Shown piece by piece: positions 1 to 6,141 of a stretch of DNA of 9,341 bases. The DNA comes from a bacterium UBP18_UBA7526 (GTDB taxonomy: Bacteria > UBP18 > UBA7526). Where the stretch lies: contig DLMW01000007.1 of assembly GCA_002478245.1 (NCBI GenBank), forward strand, positions 1 through 9,341, in the 5' to 3' direction. Numbering within the stretch: position 1 is the first letter of the stretch; every line of letters starts with the position of its first letter. Made by a program: the position numbers and the translations under genes. Under the pieces are notes generated by a model that saw nothing but the letters and a program-made list of their open reading frames with translations, was not told where the DNA came from and made no database searches.

Positions 1-1223
1 TGAATAGAGTAGTTATTACTGGATTGGGAGTAATCTCACCCATGGGAATAGGAAAGGAAGCCTTTCTAAAGAGCCTTAAGGAAGGGAGATCGGGAATAAA
101 AGAGATTAGCCGGTTTGATACCTCAAAATATAGGTCTCATTTAGGGGGAGAGATCACTGACTTCAATCCCAGAGATTATCTCAATCCCATGAAGATCAGG
201 CGCATGGATCGGGACTCCCAGATGGCGGTTGCCGCTGCTCTCCTAGCCCTGAGGGATGCTAATTTGGAGATTACCTCTAAAAATTCTTCAGAGTGTGGAG
301 TCATATTGGGGAGTGGATTTACCGGCCTGGAGACTACCGAGGCCTTTCATAGAGGGCTCATTGAGCACGGTCCCCGTGGCGTAAACCCCATGCTCTTCCC
401 CAATACCGTTCCCAATGCTCCGGCTGGCCACATCTCAATAGAACTGGGGATTACTGGCCCCAACTCCACCATCACTCAGAAGGGAGCAACAGGAGAAGAG
501 GCCATAGGTTATGCTTATAGCCTTTTAAGACATGGTAAGGCGAGGGTCATCCTGAGTGGGGGGGTAGATGAGCTCTCCTGGATACTATTTCAGGCCTATT
601 CCCATCTGGGAGTACTATCTCCCTTAGAGAATAAGGATTATCCTGAGGGCTCGCGGCCATTTGACAAGAGAAGGAACGGCCTGGTCTTAGGAGAAGGGGG
701 AGGGATCCTGGTCCTAGAGACCCTAGAACATGCCCAAAAAAGGGGGGCCGGGATATATGCAGAAATAGTGGGTTATGGGATGAGTTCCTCCAATCCGGGA
801 ATAAGCGATTATGATTGCGACCCAGAGGGAATGGTGCGGGCCATGGAATGGGCATTGGGGGAGGCAAAAATTTCTAAGGAAGAGATTGGCTATATCTCTG
901 CCCAAGCGAACTCCACTCCTATCCTAGATAAATCTGAAACAGAGGCGATTAAGAGAGTATTTGATAAAGATATTCCGGCTAGTTCCCTCTCCTCATCCAT
1001 CGGCTATTTTAATGCCTCTGGTGGCCTAAAGGTAATAAGCGCCTCTCTGGCAATAGAGAGCGGCTTCATCCCTCCTACCATAAATTATCAAGAAAAGGAT
1101 CCTTCCTGCGATCTGGATTGTGTTCCCAATGAGGCAAGAGAGAAGAGGATTGCTGCTGTTTTGATAAATGGCTTTGCTGATGGAGGGAGCAATGCCTCTT
1201 TAATCTTAAGGAGGTTTCAATGA
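1..1223 (+). CDS. Beta-ketoacyl-ACP synthase homologue lacking the catalytic residues (chain-length-factor / pseudo-KAS type)
   Basis: This is a thiolase-fold protein of the FabF/KAS II family. The frame is open to base 1, and bases 1-2 read TG, so the start codon very probably begins one base before the window. That gives about 407 residues beginning MNRVVITGLG, the usual FabF N-terminus; an internal TTG at 24 is not a sensible start. Family landmarks are present: DRDSQMAVAAA, FDKRRNGLVLGEGGG, STPILDKSETEAI and the GGSNASL end. The catalytic residues are replaced: nucleophile Cys by Gly (about residue 162, codon 483-485), first His by Gln (about 302, 903-905), second His by Tyr (about 336, 1005-1007) and the conserved Lys before it by Ser. 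The gating Phe in the FGFGG motif is replaced by Asp (FADGG). It therefore should not condense acyl chains itself. By analogy with KS-beta/CLF and ApeC-type partners it may pair with an active KAS encoded upstream. The family call is secure; the role is inferred. Confidence 0.88.
   Translation, partial: NRVVITGLGVISPMGIGKEAFLKSLKEGRSGIKEISRFDTSKYRSHLGGEITDFNPRDYLNPMKIRRMDRDSQMAVAAALLALRDANLEITSKNSSECGVILGSGFTGLETTEAFHRGLIEHGPRGVNPMLFPNTVPNAPAGHISIELGITGPNSTITQKGATGEEAIGYAYSLLRHGKARVILSGGVDELSWILFQAYSHLGVLSPLENKDYPEGSRPFDKRRNGLVLGEGGGILVLETLEHAQKRGAGIYAEIVGYGMSSSNPGISDYDCDPEGMVRAMEWALGEAKISKEEIGYISAQANSTPILDKSETEAIKRVFDKDIPASSLSSSIGYFNASGGLKVISASLAIESGFIPPTINYQEKDPSCDLDCVPNEAREKRIAAVLINGFADGGSNASLILRRFQ
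1208..1214 (+). promoter_or_regulatory. Strong Shine-Dalgarno for the 1220 start
   Basis: AAGGAGG lies inside the last codons of the KAS homologue, 5 bases before ATG 1220. It fixes the start of the following gene, and with the ATGA stop/start overlap it implies translational coupling of the two proteins. Confidence 0.85.
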
Positions 1224-4168
1224 AACCACGGATTTCTTTTAGGAAATATTTAATCTGCGAGAATCCCTGCCCCGCACTTTACCGGGTGCGGGGGGGATGT
1301 AATCTGTGGTCTTTTATCTTGATTTTTCTCTTTCTTTTTCTTTCTCAGGACACTTTTGCCCAGAATCTTCTCTGGGGACGGATTACCTCTAACGGGGTAA
1401 ATCCCAATCTAATCCCCAAGACAAAAGAGGAGATTATCCTGGGGCAGGTTCCCTGGTCTGTCTTCAACCATCCAGAGATAAAGTGGTATCTCCTGGAGAC
1501 CCCTCATTTTTTGGTCTACTTTGACAAGAGAAAACATACTGAGGTTGCTAAGGATGTAGCCAGAATTGCTGAGGAATGCTATGGACCGATTACCAAGAGA
1601 TTGGGTCATGAGCCAGGGGCCAAGACCCACATCATCATCTTAGATACCGATGATTATGCCAATGGCTTTGCTGATTCCACCAATCAGAGGATCGTCATCT
1701 GGCTCACCCACATGGACATCTCCTTAAGAGGAACTCATAGGTGGCTGGAGACGGTCATTCCCCATGAGTTCACTCACATCGTCCATCTGGACATCATGAG
1801 CGGCCCCCCTAAAAGGCTAGTCAAGGTATTCGGTCCAGGGTTCCCTAGACCCAGTGAGTTCGTCCCCTCCTGGTTCATTGAGGGGCTGGCTCAGGATACG
1901 AGTGAGATAGAAGAAGGGGAGTTCTGGGATAGCCACCGGGATATGATCCTAAGGAGCGCCACCTTAGAGGACAAGCTCCTCACCTATGACCGGATGGGGG
2001 TCTATGGGAAGAATGGATTGGGGAACGAGATGGTCTATAATCAGGGCTACTCCCTCACCAAATATCTAAAGAGGAAGCATGGGGAAGAGGGGATCGCCTC
2101 TATCTTAGAAGGGAAAGGCCATAACTATCTCTCCTTGGAGAGGAATATGTATTATCGGGTGAAGGATACTCCCGAGTGGCTCTACAAAGAATGGAGGGGG
2201 GACTTAGAGAAGAAGTACAAAGAAGAGACTAAGGATATTGTCCCTGATGAGAATGTCAAGGATCTGGTCTGTTGGGGATGGTGCGATAGGCATCCTACCT
2301 TCTCGCCAGCCAAAGATAAGATAGCCTTTGTCTCCAATAAGGGCCAGGATTATGAGATCTTAAACCTCTATCTCTTGGATTTAGAGAGTAAAGAGTATGA
2401 GTGCTTAGCAAGGGATATCAATCCCGATCCCTCTTTTTCCTATGATGGGAAGAAATTGGTCTACTCCCGCAATCTCCTGCGCTGGCAGGGCTCATCCTAT
2501 GGCGATCTCTATATCATTGACTGGACCAGGATAAATAAGAAGAGGCGCCTCACCCGAGGGATGAGGGCCAAAGAGCCCCACCTCTCACCAGATGGAAAGA
2601 AAGTTGTCTTTACCAAGAATGAAGGAGGAAGGACGAACATCTGCCTCTTAGATCTAAAGACAAAAAAGGTTACCTATCTCACTAAGGCCGAGGACTATAC
2701 CCAGTACTTTACTCCTAGGTTCTCACCAGATGGAGAAAGGATCCTCTTCTCCAGCTTCAAGGATGGCCAGAGGGACCTATATCTAATGAATAGCGATGGG
2801 TCAGGGATAATATCTTTAACTAATGATAGGGCAGACGATCGGGACCCCTCCTGGTCAAGGGAGGGAAAGAGGATTATCTTCTCTTCAGATAAGACAGGAA
2901 TCTTCAACATCTATGAACTTAATCTGGAGACAGAGAGAGTGGGGCAACTGACCGATGTCATTGGTGGAGCCTTCGAGCCTTCCTACTCTTGGGAAGGGAA
3001 GGGGATCGCCTTCTCTTCCTATAGTGCAGCCGGCTATGATATTAAGATCTTGGAGAGGGAAGAGACTAAAGATGAAAAGGAGAAAAGGGGAAAGGGGGAA
3101 AGGGAGAAGTTCCCCGCTTCATTTTCGAACAGTAATCCTGAAGAAGAAAAAGAGTATCCCATAAGGAAGTATCGACCGAGAATAAGACCCATTCTCTGGC
3201 TTCCCATGGGACTGGGCGCCATGGGATATGCCCAGGATGTCATGGGGAAGCATATCTTTGCCAGCGCTATCAGTGCGGCAGGAGATGGTGGGGTATCGGG
3301 CTATGCCTACTATCTCAATCGCCAGTTCTTTCCCAATATCCTGATCGCTGCCTATGACTATTCCCTTGGTTACACTAATTATAGCGAAGGTCCCAATCAG
3401 GATAATCTGACCGATGACTACTGGGAGAGAAGGCGAGGAGGGATATTAGGTGCTGGCTTTCCTTTGGCAGCGATAGGATATCTAATATTGGATTATGAGG
3501 CCTATTTTGTTGATGATATTGATACGGGAAGGGATATCCTTCCTCCCAATCTTCCAGACGATGGCCATGTCGCTACCTGGGGAGTAAGCCTCATACATTA
3601 TCGAATAAAGCCTACCTTAGATATGGATATCAACCCTCAGGGGAGGCAGATCATCCTCTCTTACGCCTTAGCGGATGAGTCCTATGGGAGCGATTACAAC
3701 TTCAATAAGTATACCCTGGATTGGAGGGAGTATATCCCCCTCTATAAGCGCCATACCTTAGCCTTGAGAGCCATGGGGGGCTTCTGTAAAGGGCATAACC
3801 TGGACCAGGGCGCTTTCCTCTTAGGAGGGATGGGGAATTTGAGGGGCTATGGAGATAACTCCTTTCGGGGAGACAAGATGGGCTTCTGGAGCGCAGAGTA
3901 TCGTTTTCCCATCCTAGAGGACATGGGGAAGAAGCGCTCCTTCTTCTACCTTGACCGACTATATGGCATGGTCTTTGTCGATTCTGGGAATGCCTGGTTT
4001 AGGGGGAAGTTAGCCATCGGCAACTTCGATACCGATGCAGGAGCCGGGGTTCGTCTGAAATCCTTCATCTTCTATCACATTCCTCTGAACATGGAGCTTT
4101 CTTTGGCCCATGGCTTCGATGACTATGAGGATGTTCGGCCCTGGTTGGGGATGGCGGTAGTCTTCTAA
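1220..4168 (+). CDS. Exported HEFTH metallopeptidase-like / TolB-type propeller / Omp85-like barrel fusion protein
   Basis: This 982-residue protein has three parts. After an unusually long n-region (1-28), residues 29-48 form a hydrophobic signal segment ending TFAQ. Residues about 88-335 resemble a gluzincin peptidase: HEFTH at 182-186 fits HExxH zinc binding, and WFIEGLA puts a likely third ligand at E221. Six PD40/TolB-like blade motifs start near 358, 402, 452, 498, 542 and 586, for example SPDGKKVVF and SPDGERILF. A charged linker (about 611-650) leads to a beta-rich region from about 655 to the end with Omp85/BamA hallmarks: LRGY at 874-877, AEYRFPI, FVDSGNAW at 919-926 and a terminal Phe. 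The protein is likely anchored in the outer membrane, with peptidase and propeller in the periplasm. No POTRA domains are seen; the propeller sits where they would be. Its substrate is unknown. The start is set by AAGGAGG and the ATGA overlap with the upstream gene. Domain calls are motif-based; catalytic activity is inferred. Confidence 0.88.
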   Translation: MKPRISFRKYLICENPCPALYRVRGGCNLWSFILIFLFLFLSQDTFAQNLLWGRITSNGVNPNLIPKTKEEIILGQVPWSVFNHPEIKWYLLETPHFLVYFDKRKHTEVAKDVARIAEECYGPITKRLGHEPGAKTHIIILDTDDYANGFADSTNQRIVIWLTHMDISLRGTHRWLETVIPHEFTHIVHLDIMSGPPKRLVKVFGPGFPRPSEFVPSWFIEGLAQDTSEIEEGEFWDSHRDMILRSATLEDKLLTYDRMGVYGKNGLGNEMVYNQGYSLTKYLKRKHGEEGIASILEGKGHNYLSLERNMYYRVKDTPEWLYKEWRGDLEKKYKEETKDIVPDENVKDLVCWGWCDRHPTFSPAKDKIAFVSNKGQDYEILNLYLLDLESKEYECLARDINPDPSFSYDGKKLVYSRNLLRWQGSSYGDLYIIDWTRINKKRRLTRGMRAKEPHLSPDGKKVVFTKNEGGRTNICLLDLKTKKVTYLTKAEDYTQYFTPRFSPDGERILFSSFKDGQRDLYLMNSDGSGIISLTNDRADDRDPSWSREGKRIIFSSDKTGIFNIYELNLETERVGQLTDVIGGAFEPSYSWEGKGIAFSSYSAAGYDIKILEREETKDEKEKRGKGEREKFPASFSNSNPEEEKEYPIRKYRPRIRPILWLPMGLGAMGYAQDVMGKHIFASAISAAGDGGVSGYAYYLNRQFFPNILIAAYDYSLGYTNYSEGPNQDNLTDDYWERRRGGILGAGFPLAAIGYLILDYEAYFVDDIDTGRDILPPNLPDDGHVATWGVSLIHYRIKPTLDMDINPQGRQIILSYALADESYGSDYNFNKYTLDWREYIPLYKRHTLALRAMGGFCKGHNLDQGAFLLGGMGNLRGYGDNSFRGDKMGFWSAEYRFPILEDMGKKRSFFYLDRLYGMVFVDSGNAWFRGKLAIGNFDTDAGAGVRLKSFIFYHIPLNMELSLAHGFDDYEDVRPWLGMAVVF
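1270..1293. repeat. GC-rich hairpin inside the signal-peptide coding region
   Basis: Perfect 8-bp arms (CCCCGCAC at 1270-1277, GTGCGGGG at 1286-1293) flank an 8-base loop that can add two T-G pairs. The hairpin encodes residues about 17-25 of the fusion protein, just before the hydrophobic core. It could be an in-frame palindromic insertion or an mRNA structure that affects expression. Confidence 0.6.
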
Positions 4169-4173
4169 AAATT

Positions 4174-4202
4174 TTGACAAAAGGAACTATTTCTGTTATA
4201 CT
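4174..4202 (+). promoter_or_regulatory. Consensus sigma-70 promoter for the tRNA-Asp unit
   Basis: A perfect -35 box TTGACA (4174-4179) and a near-perfect -10 box TATACT (4197-4202) are separated by exactly 17 bases. Transcription should start near 4209, about 6 bases before tRNA-Asp. It begins just after the fusion-protein stop codon at 4168. No comparable promoter was seen before the next two tRNAs, so it may drive the whole 4215-5097 cluster. Confidence 0.85.
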
Positions 4203-4214
4203 ATAGTAAATTGA

Positions 4215-4292
4215 GGGGACGTCGTCTAGTCTGGTTAAGACACCTGGCTGTCAATCAGGAAAGCGTGGGTTCAAATCCCATCGTCCCCGCCA
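4215..4292 (+). tRNA. tRNA-Asp(GTC)
   Basis: The cloverleaf has acceptor arms GGGGACG/CGTCCCC and anticodon stem CCTGG/TCAGG around loop CTGTCAA, giving anticodon GTC at 4250-4252. The T-arm contains GGTTCAAATCC. The discriminator is G, as expected for tRNA-Asp, and CCA is encoded at 4290-4292. It is the first gene after the promoter at 4174-4202. Confidence 0.95.
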
Positions 4293-4308
4293 TGAACCAG
4301 ACGGTTCA
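4293..4308. repeat. Small hairpin immediately after tRNA-Asp
   Basis: TGAACC and GGTTCA form a perfect 6-bp stem with loop AGAC, directly after the encoded CCA. No T-run follows, so it does not look like an intrinsic terminator. It could mark the tRNA 3' processing boundary or be chance. The remaining 70 bases up to the next start hold only the ribosome binding site. Confidence 0.4.
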
Positions 4309-4366
4309 GCTAGTGGCATATTGACCACATCCGTTTTAAGTTAAATTTTGCGTTTTAGCGATTGCC

Positions 4367-4373
4367 AAGGAGG
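4367..4373 (+). promoter_or_regulatory. Shine-Dalgarno deciding the ATG 4380 start
   Basis: AAGGAGG ends 6 bases before ATG 4380. This favours that ATG over the in-frame TTG at 4362, which would place the Shine-Dalgarno inside the coding region. Confidence 0.8.
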
Positions 4374-4379
4374 GTAATA

Positions 4380-4889
4380 ATGGCTTTTAAAAAGGCTCTA
4401 TTCGCTTTACTCTTTGTCCTGACTATTCTCATATTCTATCCCCAAATAATTTCAAATATCAACGATGTGATCCGCCAGAGGGGTGAAGCCCCTGCGGAAG
4501 TAACCCCGCAAGGGGAGAATCCCCTGATTACCTTGTCAGTAGTTAAACCTAGTGAAGATCAGAAAGGAATTGTTCCCGGCAGAACCCCTTCTCTGAGTAG
4601 CAGATTATTCAAAAGAGAGGAAAGACTTAACTTGTTCTCTTACATGGAGAGGAAAGAAATTATTGAAGGAGACAACTTCTTAGAATACTTTAGTCGGGAT
4701 GGCTTTACTCTCAATCTCCCCATTGATCGTTCGCTACACTTAACGACCAATCTTTCCCTCTCAAACCTAAAGCAGGGTCCCAAGTTGCGTTTAGAGCATA
4801 GGCATAAACTAGCCATTTTCAATGGTGAAGTGACCCTGGGATTTACTGGAGATTATGGCCTAAGATTTGGCCTGACCAAACACTTCTAA
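4380..4889 (+). CDS. Unrecognised small exported or membrane-anchored protein
   Basis: I do not recognise this 169-residue protein. Residues 1-5 are basic-tipped (MAFKK) and 6-20 form a hydrophobic segment (ALFALLFVLTILIFY) without a clear signal-peptidase site, so it may be a signal anchor. Residues 30-75 are a Pro/Gly/Glu-rich linker. From about 107 the chain alternates polar and hydrophobic residues in several likely beta-strands and ends in Phe (LTKHF), a pattern seen at the C-termini of outer-membrane barrel proteins, though it is short for a full barrel. A periplasmic or outer-membrane-associated role is an inference. The gene sits between tRNA-Asp and tRNA-Phe, probably on one transcript, with the tRNA only 4 bases after its stop. 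Three GC-rich hairpins lie in the linker-coding part. Confidence 0.7.
   Translation: MAFKKALFALLFVLTILIFYPQIISNINDVIRQRGEAPAEVTPQGENPLITLSVVKPSEDQKGIVPGRTPSLSSRLFKREERLNLFSYMERKEIIEGDNFLEYFSRDGFTLNLPIDRSLHLTTNLSLSNLKQGPKLRLEHRHKLAIFNGEVTLGFTGDYGLRFGLTKHF
4479..4525. repeat. Three tandem hairpins within the small protein gene
   Basis: Three 5-bp stems follow one another: AGGGG/CCCCT (4479-4493), TGCGG/CCGCA (4493-4510) and AGGGG/CCCCT again (4511-4525). The first and third share the same arms, so the arms can also pair in other combinations. They encode linker residues about 34-49. This could be an inserted palindromic repeat, an mRNA structure, or the effect of repetitive Gly/Pro codons. Confidence 0.55.
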
Positions 4890-4893
4890 AAAT

Positions 4894-4969
<76 letters not shown>

Positions 4970-5024
4970 TAGGGCAAATTTTTCAGGGCAGGCCCCGGAG
5001 AATGGCTCACCCGTTAGAGAATAT

Positions 5025-5097
5025 GCCCGAGTAGCTCAATTGGTAGAGCAATCGCTTCGTAAGCGATAGGTTAGCGGTTCAAAGCCGCTCTCGGGCT
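5025..5097 (+). tRNA. tRNA-Thr(CGT), CCA not encoded
   Basis: Acceptor arms GCCCGAG/CTCGGGC, anticodon stem ATCGC/GCGAT around loop TTCGTAA with anticodon CGT at 5058-5060, and T-stem AGCGG/CCGCT are all perfect. It reads the ACG codon. The discriminator is T and the sequence continues TTT, so CCA must be added after transcription, unlike the two tRNAs upstream. Confidence 0.93.
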
Positions 5098-5143
5098 TTT
5101 CTGGCGGGCTTGAGAGCTTGCTCCAATCTAAAGAGAGGAAAAA

Positions 5144-5614
5144 ATGAGACTATCGGATTTCATTAATAAGAGGCTCATCAATCTGAGTCTTCAGGCAAAG
5201 GATAAGAAGGAGACCCTGGAAGAACTAGCCGATCTCTTAGCGAGACAGAGGATAATTCCGGGTAAAGAAAAGTTGGTTGGTGTCTTAATGGAGAGGGAGA
5301 GCCTAGGGAGCACGGGAGTGGGGAACGGGATAGCCATCCCCCATGCCAAGACAGACTTTACAAAGAAGATCGTCATTGCTTTTGGTAAGTCAGATAAGGG
5401 AATAGACTTTGACTCCCTAGATAAGAAGCCGGTCTATCTTGTCTTCTTAATCATTGCCCCGGAGGAGGCCCATGAGACCTACCTGAGGGTTCTTGCCCGG
5501 ATATCCCGCCTCCTACATGAGGAGAGGATAAGGGAAGAGCTCAGGGCCATAGAGTCTCCTCGTCAGGTGATAAACCTGATAAGGAAAGAAGAGAAGGAAA
5601 AGCCTGAGGAGTAA
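5144..5614 (+). CDS. ptsN: PTS EIIA domain protein, PtsN (EIIA-Ntr)/fructose type
   Basis: This 156-residue single-domain protein belongs to the cytoplasmic EIIA family (PTS_EIIA type 2). The phosphorylation site is the conserved His in GIAIPHAKT, residue 67, preceded by the family motif RESLGSTGVGNG (51-62). The distal part keeps the usual VYLVFLIIAPEEAHETYLRVLARISRLL segments in shorter runs along residues 96-124. No EIIB or EIIC gene follows, so a regulatory EIIA-Ntr-like role, phosphorylated through an NPr/EI-Ntr relay, is more likely than sugar uptake. ATG 5144 is preceded by AGAGAGG 5 bases upstream. It heads a run of five same-strand genes with a CBS protein and an ion transporter next, which may be its targets. 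The symbol reflects family membership; the partner is inferred. Confidence 0.9.
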   Translation: MRLSDFINKRLINLSLQAKDKKETLEELADLLARQRIIPGKEKLVGVLMERESLGSTGVGNGIAIPHAKTDFTKKIVIAFGKSDKGIDFDSLDKKPVYLVFLIIAPEEAHETYLRVLARISRLLHEERIREELRAIESPRQVINLIRKEEKEKPEE

Positions 5615-5684
5615 TAGAAAACGTGAAGGGGCGGGGTTTACTAACTGTAATCCAAAATCCTATAGATGATAAGGAAGGTGCGGG

Positions 5685-6140
5685 GTGAAAGTAAAAGACT
5701 TTATGACTAAAGAGGTGGTGACCGTCACTCGCTCCACCCCTATCTTGGAGGCTATGAGGATATTCAGCGAGCATCACTATGGGGGATTACCGGTAGTGGA
5801 TGAGGAGAATAGGATCTTGGGCATCGTGACCAAGAAGGAACTTCTTATGATGTTCATCCCGGACTACTTCGATTTATTGGGCGATCTATCCTACATTGAG
5901 GACTTCGGACTTCTCAAGGCCGAGGCCCTTCCCGAACTGAACCAACTCTTAGTGATCGACGATATCATGGTGAGAAAACCGGTTACGGTCACAGAGGATA
6001 TGCCCTTATTGGCCGCTGCCTCGGTAATGGCCCATCACCATCTAAATATCCTTCCGGTAGTGAGGGATGATAAGGTAGTGGGAATCATTAGCCAGATGGA
6101 TATCTGTAGGGCGGTTTATAGAGTAGAGAAGAAGAAGTAA
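5685..6140 (+). CDS. Tandem CBS-domain regulatory protein
   Basis: This 151-residue protein consists of a CBS pair (Bateman module). CBS1 covers about 1-60, with MTKEVVTVTRSTPILEAM and YGGLPVVDEENRILGIV. CBS2 covers about 90-148, with MVRKPVTVTEDMPLLAAA and LNILPVVRDDKVVGIIS. About 30 residues between them (MMFIPDYFDLL onward) form an acidic insert. Such pairs usually bind adenine nucleotides and control a partner protein. The GTG start at 5685 is supported by AAGGAAGG at 5671-5678. The gene lies 70 bases after the EIIA gene, and the transporter start follows its stop after 1 base, so it most likely regulates the transporter. The bound ligand cannot be read from the sequence. Confidence 0.92.
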   Translation: MKVKDFMTKEVVTVTRSTPILEAMRIFSEHHYGGLPVVDEENRILGIVTKKELLMMFIPDYFDLLGDLSYIEDFGLLKAEALPELNQLLVIDDIMVRKPVTVTEDMPLLAAASVMAHHHLNILPVVRDDKVVGIISQMDICRAVYRVEKKK

Positions 6141-6141
6141 A

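Noticed and set aside
547..867. Reverse-strand open frame of 106 codons, Pro-rich
   Set aside because: It is antisense to the KAS homologue, whose reading frame is clearly real; the Pro-rich product reflects GGG/AGG codons on the other strand.
4362..4379. TTG 4362 as the start of the small protein gene
   Set aside because: The strong Shine-Dalgarno AAGGAGG lies between this TTG and ATG 4380, so the ATG is the likely start.
5091..5124. Intrinsic terminator after tRNA-Thr
   Set aside because: Only TTTT follows the acceptor stem and the GAGC/GCTC stem downstream has a two-base loop and no T-run.
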